DNA of 63,754 bases. Source: an uncultured Planctomycetota bacterium (GTDB lineage: Bacteria > Planctomycetota > Phycisphaerae > SM23-33). Each line of letters opens with the position of its first letter. Within the stretch, counting starts at the first letter, position 1. Positions 35,909-44,530 of this stretch are shown here, one piece after another. The stretch spans positions 1 to 63,754 of the forward strand of contig CAITIS010000005.1 in assembly GCA_903892515.1 (NCBI GenBank), written 5' to 3'. The position numbers and the translations under genes were made by a program. The notes beneath the pieces were generated by a model that was not told the origin of the DNA, did no database searches, and saw nothing but the letters and a program-made list of their open reading frames with translations.

Positions 35909-37246
35909 GTGAAGTATTTGCCCGTAATTCTCTGCCTCCTCTGTGCCCTCTGTGGCAAGGGGCTCTTTGCAAAGGAACCATCTGTGGCAACGGAATCTCA
36001 GCATCTGGCGGACTTGGTGAAGGCCAATATTGTGGCTACGCATGCGTATCAAACCTTGCTGGCGGCCAAGCGCGGCAAGGGCGACAAAGATTGCTTTGCG
36101 TCCGGCAAGCTCAACGAAGAGCAGATCAAGGCCTTGGTCGCCCATCAGGTCAGCTTGCTGTCGGAAGATCCCAAGGCCGTCCAGGCCTGGGCCAAGGGCA
36201 AGCCATCGGCCTTCGACCCCAATAAGGATCTCCAGCCGCTGCTGGACGCGCCGGTCAAGACGGACGATCCGCGCCTGCCCGTGAACGTGATCGCGGCCTA
36301 TTTCCAGGCCAAGGCCAAGACCGACGCCGCCCGGGCCGGGGCGATGGCCAACCTGTACCAGATCATGTTCGAGATCGACCGCGACGGCGACGTACTGCAG
36401 CAGGCGTTCCGCTTCTACGCGGCACTAGGCTTGCCGGCGTGCTACGCCGATCTCAAGCTGCCGTATGATGACGCCACCTTTACCGCGATGGGCAAGGATC
36501 TGGCGCCCAGGTTCTGCCAGACACCCTTTGACTCGGCCGCCAGCGTCTTTGTCATCATGGGCCAGAAGATCACGAACTGGGGCATGCGCCACACCGGTCG
36601 GCGCGACCGTTTCGTGCTGGCCAACGAACTGCTGCAAGAGCCCGAAGTGAAGGCGATGCTGCCGGCCATCCAAGCCATGCCTGTTCAGCGGATCGCCACC
36701 ATTGGCCATTCCTTCACGATGGACGTGAACTGGTCTTCGCCTTCGGCCTTCGTGCCGGTGGCGTTTTCCCTGCTGGCCAAGACCAACCCTGCCATCCAGA
36801 CGCGGCAGTGGGAAGGTGGCGGCCTGACGCCCTCGCACGCCTTCAAGAACTTCTACACCGAGGCGCTGGCGTGGAAGCCGGACAAGGTCTTCCTCGTCAT
36901 GTGCATCTGCAACGAGCAGGACACGCAGAACTTCACCAAGATGCTCCGGGGCTTCGCCGCTCAGGGCACCAAGGTGTACTGGTTCGATGACCTGCGGCAG
37001 CCGTGGTTGCAGCCGACCGGCGCCGTTCCGGCCATTCAGGAAATCCCGAATCGCGACGAGTTCCTCAAGCAGCAGGCCGAGCAGGAAGGGCTGACGATCG
37101 TCGAAGTCGGCAAGGTGCTGAAAGCCTCGCCGCTCAAGGACAAGTTCCTGTCACTGGACGGCATTCACATGACCGAGCCGTTCCATCGGCTGATGGCCAA
37201 GCAGTTCCTGGGCTTCCTGTGCGGCAGCCGGGGAGCGAAACTGTAG
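35909..37246 (+). CDS. Exported SGNH/GDSL-like hydrolase
   Basis: About 445 residues from GTG 35909 (MKYLPVILCLLCALCGKGLFA is a plausible signal peptide with cleavage before KEPS). The start is uncertain; TTG 35873 and GTG 35903 are in frame. The first half is helical. The second half has SGNH features: TIGHSFTMDV (block I serine), FLVMCICNEQD and SLDGIHMTEP (Asp-x-x-His of block V). The normal GDS motif is GHS, as in several acetylesterase-like families. It sits between lemA and htpX, presumably in one transcript, acting outside the membrane. The substrate is unknown. Confidence 0.65.
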   Translation: MKYLPVILCLLCALCGKGLFAKEPSVATESQHLADLVKANIVATHAYQTLLAAKRGKGDKDCFASGKLNEEQIKALVAHQVSLLSEDPKAVQAWAKGKPSAFDPNKDLQPLLDAPVKTDDPRLPVNVIAAYFQAKAKTDAARAGAMANLYQIMFEIDRDGDVLQQAFRFYAALGLPACYADLKLPYDDATFTAMGKDLAPRFCQTPFDSAASVFVIMGQKITNWGMRHTGRRDRFVLANELLQEPEVKAMLPAIQAMPVQRIATIGHSFTMDVNWSSPSAFVPVAFSLLAKTNPAIQTRQWEGGGLTPSHAFKNFYTEALAWKPDKVFLVMCICNEQDTQNFTKMLRGFAAQGTKVYWFDDLRQPWLQPTGAVPAIQEIPNRDEFLKQQAEQEGLTIVEVGKVLKASPLKDKFLSLDGIHMTEPFHRLMAKQFLGFLCGSRGAKL

Positions 37247-37249
37247 ATT

Positions 37250-37442
37250 GGATATCCGGAATCGGGAAGCGGGAAACCGGAATCCGGAACGACAAATACA
37301 GGACTTGCCGCAGAGACGCTGAGAACTCAGAGAGCAGAGAACTGTGAGCAGAAGGCGTAGCAGTGCGTCCTCGCCGCGTTCTCAGCGTCTGGGCGGCTGG
37401 TTGTTGAATTTCCCGATTCCGGATTCCCGATTCCGGATTCCA
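37250..37442. repeat. GGAATC heptad repeats flanking a short intergenic stretch
   Basis: GGAATCGGG/AACCGGAATC units at 37256-37287 and the complementary tract CCCGATTCCGG...at 37409-37440, in the gap between the SGNH gene and htpX. Confidence 0.7.
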
Positions 37443-37451
37443 GGTGCATGA

Positions 37452-38387
37452 ATGCCTGACTTTCGCAGTTTGATTGCTCACAACAAGCGCAACAGCTACG
37501 TGCTGATTGTGGTCTTTCTGCTGGTCTTTCTGGGCTTAGGGCTGCTGATCGGCAACGTCTGGGGCGGCGGGGACATGACCTTCACGATCCTGGTGGCGGC
37601 CATTGCCGGCGTGGTGGCGTTCGTGATGACGCTGGCGAGCTACTACGGCGGCTCATCGGCCGTGCTGGCCATGTCGGGGGCCAAGCCGATTCAAAAGGCC
37701 GACGATCCGCAGCTCTTCAACGTCATCGAAGAGCTTTCCATCGCCGCGGGCCTGCCCATGCCCGCCATTTACGTCATTGACGACTCGGCCCCCAACGCCT
37801 TTGCCACCGGCAGGGATCCCAAGCACTCCTACGTCGCCATCACCACCGGCCTGCGGGAAAAGCTCAATCGCGACGAGTTGCAGGGCGTGATGGCGCACGA
37901 ACTGAGCCACGTCCGTAATTACGACATTCTGTTTGCCACGCTCATGGCCGTGATGGTCGGAGTGCTGGTGATGCTGTGTGACATCTTCCTGCGCAGCATG
38001 TGGTGGGGGGCAGGCTCGCGCCGGCGGCGCGATCGCGACGAAGGGGGCGGTTCGGGCGGCCTGCAGGTCGTCCTGCTCATCGTGGCCCTGGCGCTGGCGA
38101 TCATCGCCCCGATCCTGGCCCACATTATCCAGATGGCCATGAGCCGGCAGCGCGAGTACCTGGCCGATGCTTCCAGCGTGGAGTTGACGCGCAATCCCGC
38201 CGGCCTGGCCAGCGCCCTGGCGAAGATCGCCGCCGACCCGGACGTGCTGGAAGTCGCCAGCCGGGCCACGGCACATTTGTACATTGTGCATCCCATCAAA
38301 AAGTTTGAGGAGCGCTCCGGTTCCATCTTCGACACGCACCCGCCCATTCAAGAACGTGTCAACCGGCTGATGTCGATGACGCGATAA
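37452..38387 (+). CDS. htpX: HtpX-like membrane zinc metalloprotease (M48)
   Basis: 311 residues. Two membrane segments near residues 18-34 and 41-60, catalytic HELSH in GVMAHELSHVRNYD, two more hydrophobic segments after it, and the downstream glutamate in REYLADASSVEL. Members degrade misfolded membrane proteins. The lemA-htpX pairing supports a shared membrane role. A Gly/Arg-rich cytoplasmic loop (RRRRDRDEGGGSGG) lies between the third and fourth segments. Confidence 0.93.
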   Translation: MPDFRSLIAHNKRNSYVLIVVFLLVFLGLGLLIGNVWGGGDMTFTILVAAIAGVVAFVMTLASYYGGSSAVLAMSGAKPIQKADDPQLFNVIEELSIAAGLPMPAIYVIDDSAPNAFATGRDPKHSYVAITTGLREKLNRDELQGVMAHELSHVRNYDILFATLMAVMVGVLVMLCDIFLRSMWWGAGSRRRRDRDEGGGSGGLQVVLLIVALALAIIAPILAHIIQMAMSRQREYLADASSVELTRNPAGLASALAKIAADPDVLEVASRATAHLYIVHPIKKFEERSGSIFDTHPPIQERVNRLMSMTR

Positions 38388-38465
38388 GGCTCGTTTAAGG
38401 CGCTTGCACAGTACTGCTTTGACGGTAGAATGCCCCTCTTCGTACCTTTTTGGAGAGCAACCAAC

Positions 38466-41400
38466 ATGTCCCGTAGTGCCTGCTGCGATGGCTCGCAAGC
38501 CGCGTCCGTCCGCGTGGAACTTCTCGAAATCCCAACCTACAGCCCCGGCCCGGACAGTCCGTTCCCCGACTATGGCTGGCAGAACGGCTGGGGCGAGCGG
38601 TATCCGTATTCTCTGCGGCTGGACATCTCCGGCCAGGCCCAGCCAGTCAAGCACACGGTTGTCATCCTGGAGAATCGGTATCTCCGCGTGACGCTGCTGC
38701 CCGACATCGGCGGCCGGCTGTACAGCATGTTCGACAAGATCGGCGGCAAAGAGTGTTTCATGAAGACGCCGACCCTGAAATACCAGAACATCGCGCAGCG
38801 CGGCGCGTGGCTGGCCGGCGGCATCGAGTGGAACGGCGGCGTGCGCGGGCACACCGTCAATAGCGTCGACCCGGTCACGTGGGCGACGCGGCAGGAAGCC
38901 GACGGCACGGCCAGCCTGTGGATCGGCAGCCTGACCATGCCCATCGAGAGCCGCTGGTCGGTCAAGATCAGCCTGACGCCCGAGCGGGCCGCCATGGACA
39001 CCGAGATTCACTACCAGGGCCCCGACGCGCTGCCCGGCCTGTATTACTGGTGGACCAACACCGCCGTAGCGGTCGGCCCCGAAAGTCGATTCTATTACTT
39101 CGGCAAGCGGGCGTCCTATCACAGTTGGCCCATCTGCGACGGCGTGGATATGTCCTATTATCGCAACCGCTTCCTCAGTGGCGACATGTTCCTGATGGAA
39201 TGCGAGCGGGACTACATGGGCTTCTACGATTTCGACCGCCATCACGGCGTGGCCTGCACGGCCGACCGATTCCAGGCGATGGGGCAGAAGTATTTCACCT
39301 GGGGCAACCACGGCCTGGGACGGTACTGGGATACCCTGCTCAATGACGATGGCCAGCCGTACTGCGAGGTCCAGCGCGGCAGGCACTCCACGCAGCAAGT
39401 CAACGACTACATCGACCCGATGACCGAAGATGTCTGGGCCGAGAGCTGGGCGCCGCTGAATCAGACGCAGGGCTTCAGCGCCATGGAAAACGACTTCGTG
39501 CTCTCTGTGGTCAACGAGGGCACACGCGAACTCCGCCTGACGAGCCTCCGGCCACGCCAGAACCTTCGCATCGAGGCTTTCTTGGCCGGGAAATCCATCG
39601 GTCAGTGGAACGTGGGAGAAGCCTCGCCTGAGCACATGTTCGTCCAGGCTTTGCCGTCGAAGTGCGACGCCGTTAAGGTGCATGACACCCAGGGGCAACT
39701 GCTGCTGGATTGGCAGGAGTACGTTCTCTCCACCGACGATCACAGTGGCAAGTATCCCATGGCCAACGAGCCGGCCAAGTCCACGCCCGAGACGGCCGAC
39801 AGCTTGTATTACCAGGCCCAATGGCAGCGGTATGCCGTTTGGCCGCGGTCGAGTCAGCCGGCGCTTGACCTGCTGAACAAGGTCTTGGCGATGGATCCCG
39901 GCCACGTCGGCGCGATGCAGGCGATGGCGGAGATTCACCTGTACGAGGGCCGGTACGAGCAAGCCATGGAAACAGTCAACAAGGCGCTGCTGCGCGACAC
40001 CCTCAACAGCGTGCTGCTGAGCTTGCAAGGCCGGGCGTTGCTGGCCCTGGGCAAGGCCAAGCAGGCGTACGACGCCTTCGGCATGGCCAGCCGACGCGAG
40101 TTGTACCGGCGCCGCGGCTACGTTGGCATGGCCGAAGCCGCCATCACGGCCGGGGATTGGGCTGAGGCTCAGCAGGCCGCATCACGCCTGGCGAGCGAGT
40201 TTCCTAATGACAAATGGGCCGGTTGGCTGGGCGTGTTGATCGCACGCCGCCAAGGCCGGACCGATGAGGCCAAGGCTGCGTTGTCGGCGCTGCTGCTGCG
40301 CGACCCGCTCTGGACCCGCCTGCACGCCGAAGCGCTGTTGCTGGGCGTGCCGGTCGATCTGGGGCACGGCCGCAAGCTCGGAGATGACAGCGTCTCGGCC
40401 GCCATGCCATACATCGAGATGGGCCTGCTGGAAGACGCGCTGACGATCCTGCAGATCGCCGAATCCAACGAGGCCCTCAGCCCGGCCATCCGGCTGGCGC
40501 ACCTGGCCTACGTGCAGGAGAAACTCGGCCAGAAGAAAGAAGCCGCCGCCAGCCTCAAGGCCGCTGAATCCGCCGACGCCGCCCAGGCCAACGCCTGGCA
40601 GACCGGCTCGATCGATATCCTCCAGACCCTGTGCGCTGCCCATCCCAAGCTGGCCATGCCGCATCTGATGCTGGGCAATCTCCTGGCCAGTCGCAACCGG
40701 CTGGCCGAGGCCAAGACCGCCTGGCAGCAGGCGGCGGATCTGAAGATGGCTTCGCCCATTGTCTATCGCAACCTTGCCTGCATGGCGATGCACGACAAGT
40801 GCATGCCCGAGGCCATTGAGTGTTTCGAAAAGGCCTGGAAGGTCGGCGGTCCCGAGCTTGAACTCTTTGCCGAGTTCGACCGGGCGCTGGCATCCATCGG
40901 GCAGGACGCACGCCGGCTGGAAGTGTACGAACAATTGTCGCCGGTGCAGAAGGGGCGGTCCATCGCCGCCAATCGCCGCGTGCAGCAGATGCTCGACATG
41001 GGGCGTTACGACGAGGCCCTGCAACAGTTGATGAGCCACGAATTCTTCCGCTCCGAGAGCGAAATGGGACTGCGGAACAACTACCTGGAGGCCGTCATTG
41101 GCGCGGCCCTGAAGGACATGGCTGCAAAGCGTTACGAGCCGGCGATGCAAATGTTGGCCCGTGGGCTGGAATATCCGCGCAACCTCAACACCGGAAGGGT
41201 CGGGTACACGCCGGGCGAGTCGATCGTGCAGTACTACCTGGGCGTCTGTCGCGAGGCGATGGGGCAGGTCGGGCAGGCCCGCGAGCATTACACGCTGGCC
41301 GCGCACGAGCCGCACTGGGATTACCATGTCAGCGAAGCGTACGAGATGCTGGCGTGGCTGGCTTTGGGCGAGACGGGCCGGGTGCTGGGCCTGATGCACA

Positions 41401-41615
41401 AGCTGGAGGCGGGGTATCGCAACCACGCGCCTGGCGCCTGGGTCGGCACCGCCCATGTCGTCAACTACGGCCTGGCGCAGGCCGCCAAGGGATATCCCGA
41501 TCGAGCCCGCGCCGTTTGGCAGGAGGCTCTGACGGAGAAGCCCGACGCCCGGCTGGTGCGGCTGCACCTGGCCCTGCCGGACTGGGTGTTGGCGATGATG
41601 GCGCGGAAGAGCTAG
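38466..41615 (+). CDS. DUF5107 and tetratricopeptide-repeat protein
   Basis: 1049 residues from ATG 38466, preceded by GGAGAG. Residues about 30-340 form the DUF5107 beta-sandwich (VVILENRYLRVTLLPDIGGRL, NIAQRGAWLAGGIEWNGG), a fold related to galactose mutarotase-like and glycosidase accessory domains. From about 440 to the end there are many TPR helices (HVGAMQAMAEIHLYEGRYEQA, AMPYIEMGLLEDALTI). No signal peptide. Family members are found beside carbohydrate-use genes; a sugar-binding or glycosidase role is suspected but unproven. Confidence 0.85.
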   Translation: MSRSACCDGSQAASVRVELLEIPTYSPGPDSPFPDYGWQNGWGERYPYSLRLDISGQAQPVKHTVVILENRYLRVTLLPDIGGRLYSMFDKIGGKECFMKTPTLKYQNIAQRGAWLAGGIEWNGGVRGHTVNSVDPVTWATRQEADGTASLWIGSLTMPIESRWSVKISLTPERAAMDTEIHYQGPDALPGLYYWWTNTAVAVGPESRFYYFGKRASYHSWPICDGVDMSYYRNRFLSGDMFLMECERDYMGFYDFDRHHGVACTADRFQAMGQKYFTWGNHGLGRYWDTLLNDDGQPYCEVQRGRHSTQQVNDYIDPMTEDVWAESWAPLNQTQGFSAMENDFVLSVVNEGTRELRLTSLRPRQNLRIEAFLAGKSIGQWNVGEASPEHMFVQALPSKCDAVKVHDTQGQLLLDWQEYVLSTDDHSGKYPMANEPAKSTPETADSLYYQAQWQRYAVWPRSSQPALDLLNKVLAMDPGHVGAMQAMAEIHLYEGRYEQAMETVNKALLRDTLNSVLLSLQGRALLALGKAKQAYDAFGMASRRELYRRRGYVGMAEAAITAGDWAEAQQAASRLASEFPNDKWAGWLGVLIARRQGRTDEAKAALSALLLRDPLWTRLHAEALLLGVPVDLGHGRKLGDDSVSAAMPYIEMGLLEDALTILQIAESNEALSPAIRLAHLAYVQEKLGQKKEAAASLKAAESADAAQANAWQTGSIDILQTLCAAHPKLAMPHLMLGNLLASRNRLAEAKTAWQQAADLKMASPIVYRNLACMAMHDKCMPEAIECFEKAWKVGGPELELFAEFDRALASIGQDARRLEVYEQLSPVQKGRSIAANRRVQQMLDMGRYDEALQQLMSHEFFRSESEMGLRNNYLEAVIGAALKDMAAKRYEPAMQMLARGLEYPRNLNTGRVGYTPGESIVQYYLGVCREAMGQVGQAREHYTLAAHEPHWDYHVSEAYEMLAWLALGETGRVLGLMHKLEAGYRNHAPGAWVGTAHVVNYGLAQAAKGYPDRARAVWQEALTEKPDARLVRLHLALPDWVLAMMARKS

Positions 41616-41645
41616 AAGCTTTTTGGCTTGGCCGCAGGAGCAGGC

Positions 41646-41674
41646 TTGTCTTGCGGCCAAGTTTCGACTTTAAT
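41646..41674 (+). promoter_or_regulatory. Promoter of tRNA-Leu
   Basis: -35 TTGTCT (41646-41651), 17-nt spacer, -10 TTTAAT (41669-41674), 11 bases before the mature tRNA 5' end. Confidence 0.7.
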
Positions 41675-41684
41675 TGACCGGCCA

Positions 41685-41770
41685 GCCGAAGTGGCGGAAT
41701 TGGCAGACGCGCAGGATTCAAAATCCTGTTGGGCTCACACCCAGTGAGGGTTCGATTCCCTCCTTCGGCA
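41685..41770 (+). tRNA. tRNA-Leu (anticodon CAA)
   Basis: 86 nt class II tRNA. Acceptor GCCGAAG with CTTCGGC plus discriminator A; anticodon stem CAGGA/TCCTG with loop TTCAAAA (CAA reads UUG); long variable arm TGGGC...CCCA; T arm GAGGG-TTCGATT-CCCTC. CCA is not encoded. Confidence 0.97.
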
Positions 41771-41789
41771 ATAGTTGTTCCCAACAAAG

Positions 41790-41824
41790 AAGGGCGTTCC
41801 TTTCGGAACGCCCTTTTTCTTTTT
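41790..41824 (+). terminator. Rho-independent terminator of tRNA-Leu
   Basis: AAGGGCGTTCC and GGAACGCCCTT pair around a TTTC loop, followed by TTTCTTTTT. Confidence 0.9.
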
Positions 41825-41934
41825 ACGTCTGGACTGACTTCGGCCGTCCTTGACCGACCCGCGAGCCGATGCTCTTACTTAGGGCCCATAGGCCGCTCAG
41901 CATCTCTTCACGCGCCAGACAGGGGCCGAAGATT

Positions 41935-42879
41935 TTAGTGAACGACGGCCGCCGGCTGCGTCGTGCTCGCCCGCGGATGTTCCTTGAGGAACTGTGCTTT
42001 CTGGTCGGGCGTCAGCACGGTGTTGAGGACTTTCTCCATCGCCTGGCGGCGAACTGTCCGCTTTTGCTCAGGCGTGCCGGCCGACTGGGCCTGCGTGCGG
42101 GCGTCTGTGAGGATCTGCTTGACCTGCGTCTTCTGCTGGTCGGAGAGGTTCAGATCGGCAAACGGGCCCTTGCCGGCTGCGGCCCCGGTCCTTGCCGCCG
42201 CCCCGGCCTTGCGCAGCTCATCGAGCTTGGCGGCCTGATCCTTGGTCAGCACGCTGGTCTTCACGTTGTCCATGGCCTTGGTGAGGATGTCCTTCTTCTC
42301 CTGCGGCGTGGCCATATTCTTGGCCTGCTCGCGGGCGGTCTTGAGGATGTCCTTGACCTTGGCCTTCTGGTCGTCGGTGAGGTTGAGCTGGCTCAACCCC
42401 TCGTGCATGCGGTGGGCAGCCATCATGCCCGGTCGAGAAGTGGCGCCGCCGCGTTTCCCTGCCGCCATGCCAGGACGGGCGGCGGTCATCTCTTGCTTGA
42501 GTTGCTCACGCTGCTCGGGCGTCAGAATGTCGCGGATCTGGTCGTGGAACTTCTTCATTTCCTGCCGGCGATCGGCCATGAGCTTCTGCATGGCGGCCTT
42601 ACGCTGCTCGGCCGGCTGATCCTTCATGGCTTGCAGGTCGGCCTTGTGCGCCCCGACCCACGCTTGCATCGCCTGCTTCTGGGCTTGCAGGACCGATTCG
42701 ATCTTTTGCTTCTGATCGGCAGAGAGGTTCAACTTCTCCAGCCGCTGCTTCATCTGCTCGACCATCTTCTCGACTCGCTGGCCGGGTTCGCGGGCGGGTT
42801 GGCTGGTCTGGGCCAGACCGGTAGCGGTGAACATCCCCACCTGCAACACAACAATGGCGACAATCTTCAGACTCTTCAT
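41935..42879 (-). CDS. Exported LTxxQ-repeat (Spy/CpxP-like) protein
   Basis: 314 residues with a signal peptide (MKSLKIVAIVVLQVGMFTATGLAQ). Three repeats of a helical unit, each opening with LNLSADQK-type and closing with LTPEQ-type motifs (LNLSADQKQKI/LTPEQREQL, LNLTDDQKAKV/LTKDQAAKL, LNLSDQQKTQV/LTPDQKAQF). Spy and CpxP, which have one such unit, are periplasmic chaperone-like stress proteins. The triplication is distinctive. Monocistronic on the minus strand. Confidence 0.8.
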   Translation of the reverse strand: MKSLKIVAIVVLQVGMFTATGLAQTSQPAREPGQRVEKMVEQMKQRLEKLNLSADQKQKIESVLQAQKQAMQAWVGAHKADLQAMKDQPAEQRKAAMQKLMADRRQEMKKFHDQIRDILTPEQREQLKQEMTAARPGMAAGKRGGATSRPGMMAAHRMHEGLSQLNLTDDQKAKVKDILKTAREQAKNMATPQEKKDILTKAMDNVKTSVLTKDQAAKLDELRKAGAAARTGAAAGKGPFADLNLSDQQKTQVKQILTDARTQAQSAGTPEQKRTVRRQAMEKVLNTVLTPDQKAQFLKEHPRASTTQPAAVVH

Positions 42880-43020
42880 GATTCAATTCCTTCCTATGCT
42901 CTCGCAGAGCTAATGTCTTGGCTTCTACTTCGTTTAACGGTTCGTCGCGGCGTCTATTGCACGGCAGCGGGATTCTCGCTTGGCCCGTGCCGCGCCCGGG
43001 GCGTGCGGGCAGTGACGCGC

Positions 43021-43049
43021 GTGACCGACCCGGCTGGCCCGACTATAAT
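43021..43049 (+). promoter_or_regulatory. Promoter of the MFS transporter gene
   Basis: -35 GTGACC (43021-43026), 17-nt spacer, perfect -10 TATAAT (43044-43049), 28 nt before ATG 43078. Confidence 0.65.
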
Positions 43050-43077
43050 CCACGTGACATTCTCGGGAAGGATACCG

Positions 43078-44385
43078 ATGAGCGAACAGCAATCGTCCGT
43101 GCCAGCCCAGGGCGGCTGGCGGCAGGCCCTGAGGGGCAACGTGCTGATGATGGGGCTGGTGAGTCTGTTGACCGACTTCTCCAGCGAGATGATGAACCCG
43201 CTGCTGCCCATTTTCCTGCTGGGCCTGGCGGGCGATCCCAAGCTGGCGGCCGTGTATGTCGGCGTGACCGAAGGCATCGCCGAAGCCACCGCCAGCCTGC
43301 TCAAGCTTGTCTCCGGGCGCATCAGCGACAAACTGGGCAAGCGCAAAGCTTTCGTCATAATCGGCTATGGCATCAGCGCCATCTTCCGTCCGGCCATGGC
43401 GTTCGTGGCGGCCGCCTGGCAGGTCGTCCTGCTCAAGTTCGCCGAGCGAATCGGCAAGGGCATCCGCACGTCGCCGCGCGACGCGCTGATCGGCGACTCG
43501 GTCAGCAAGGAATACCGCGGGCTGGCCTTCAGCTTTCACCGCTCGATGGACCACCTCGGGGCCGTGCTGGGGCCGGTGGTGGCCATCGGGCTCATCTTCC
43601 TGATTCAGCGGCAGTTTCGATTCACGGACCTGGGACTGTTTCAGACGGCCCAGCAGGCGATCCCGTCGGCGCACGAGATGACGATGCTGCGCGTGCTGTT
43701 CGGCGTGGCGCTCATCCCCGGCATCGCGGCCATGATCGTGCTCTTCGCCAAGGTGAAGGAGATCGTGCCCGAGCCCGGCAAACCCGGCGAGACGCGCACG
43801 CTCAAGGGCTGGCGGCAACTGCCGCGAAAGTTCTACGTGTTCGTCTTCGTGGTGGTCCTCTTCGCGCTGGGGAACAGTTCAGACATGTTCCTGCTGCTAT
43901 ATGGCTACGACAAGTTCGGCCTGGGGCTGGTGCAGATCATCACGCTGTGGATCGTGCTGCATCTGTCGAAGATATTCTTCAGCCTGCCGGGCGGACTGCT
44001 GTCGGACAAGCTGGGCCGTCGGCCGGTGATTATCGCCGGCTGGCTGGTGTACGCGCTGGTGTACCTGGGCATGGCCCAGGCCCAGCAGCAGTGGCAGTTC
44101 TGGGTGCTGTTCATTATCTATGGCTTCTATTACGGCATGACCGAAGGGGCCGAGAAGGCGATGGTCACGGACTTTTCCCCCAGCCAAAGCCGCGGCACGG
44201 CCTTTGGCGTGTATCACAGCGCGGTCGGGTTTGCGGCCTTGCCGGCGAGCCTGCTCTTTGGCATCTTCTGGAACGAGATCGGCCCGCGCTGGGCGTTCGG
44301 CATCGGCGCCGCCCTAGCCGGTGCAGCCGCGATCGGCCTGACCGTTCTGCTTTCGTCGAGGAAGAGTCCGAAAAAGGCCGCGTGA
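43078..44385 (+). CDS. Major facilitator superfamily transporter
   Basis: 435 residues and about 12 hydrophobic segments. Typical loop motifs: GRISDKLGKRKAFVIIGYG between segments 2 and 3 and GLLSDKLGRRPVIIAGW in the second half. SSEMMNPLLPIFLLGLAG and RIGKGIRTSPRDALIGDS occur in a widespread MFS group near the UhpC/antibiotic-efflux branches. Substrate unknown. ATG 43078 follows GGGAAGG; frames extending further left are antisense to the LTxxQ gene and are not coding. Confidence 0.88.
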   Translation: MSEQQSSVPAQGGWRQALRGNVLMMGLVSLLTDFSSEMMNPLLPIFLLGLAGDPKLAAVYVGVTEGIAEATASLLKLVSGRISDKLGKRKAFVIIGYGISAIFRPAMAFVAAAWQVVLLKFAERIGKGIRTSPRDALIGDSVSKEYRGLAFSFHRSMDHLGAVLGPVVAIGLIFLIQRQFRFTDLGLFQTAQQAIPSAHEMTMLRVLFGVALIPGIAAMIVLFAKVKEIVPEPGKPGETRTLKGWRQLPRKFYVFVFVVVLFALGNSSDMFLLLYGYDKFGLGLVQIITLWIVLHLSKIFFSLPGGLLSDKLGRRPVIIAGWLVYALVYLGMAQAQQQWQFWVLFIIYGFYYGMTEGAEKAMVTDFSPSQSRGTAFGVYHSAVGFAALPASLLFGIFWNEIGPRWAFGIGAALAGAAAIGLTVLLSSRKSPKKAA

Positions 44386-44421
44386 AAGCGAACTTCAAGC
44401 CATTTCAAGCCAGAACTTCGC

Positions 44422-44449
44422 TTGACAACCAGCCAAAGCCCTGTACAAT
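44422..44449 (+). promoter_or_regulatory. Near-consensus promoter of the PEP-CTERM gene
   Basis: -35 TTGACA (44422-44427), 16-nt spacer, -10 TACAAT (44444-44449). Confidence 0.78.
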
Positions 44450-44530
44450 CGTGAGTGACGTTGGTAGCGCTCGCCAGCGTGAGGTCGTCCGGGAAATGTC
44501 GGTTCAAAAATCGGGAAAGGGAGGATGCTC

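Noticed and set aside
41869..43077. Extended N terminus of the MFS transporter
   Set aside because: It would lie antisense across the whole LTxxQ gene; ATG 43078 has promoter and Shine-Dalgarno.
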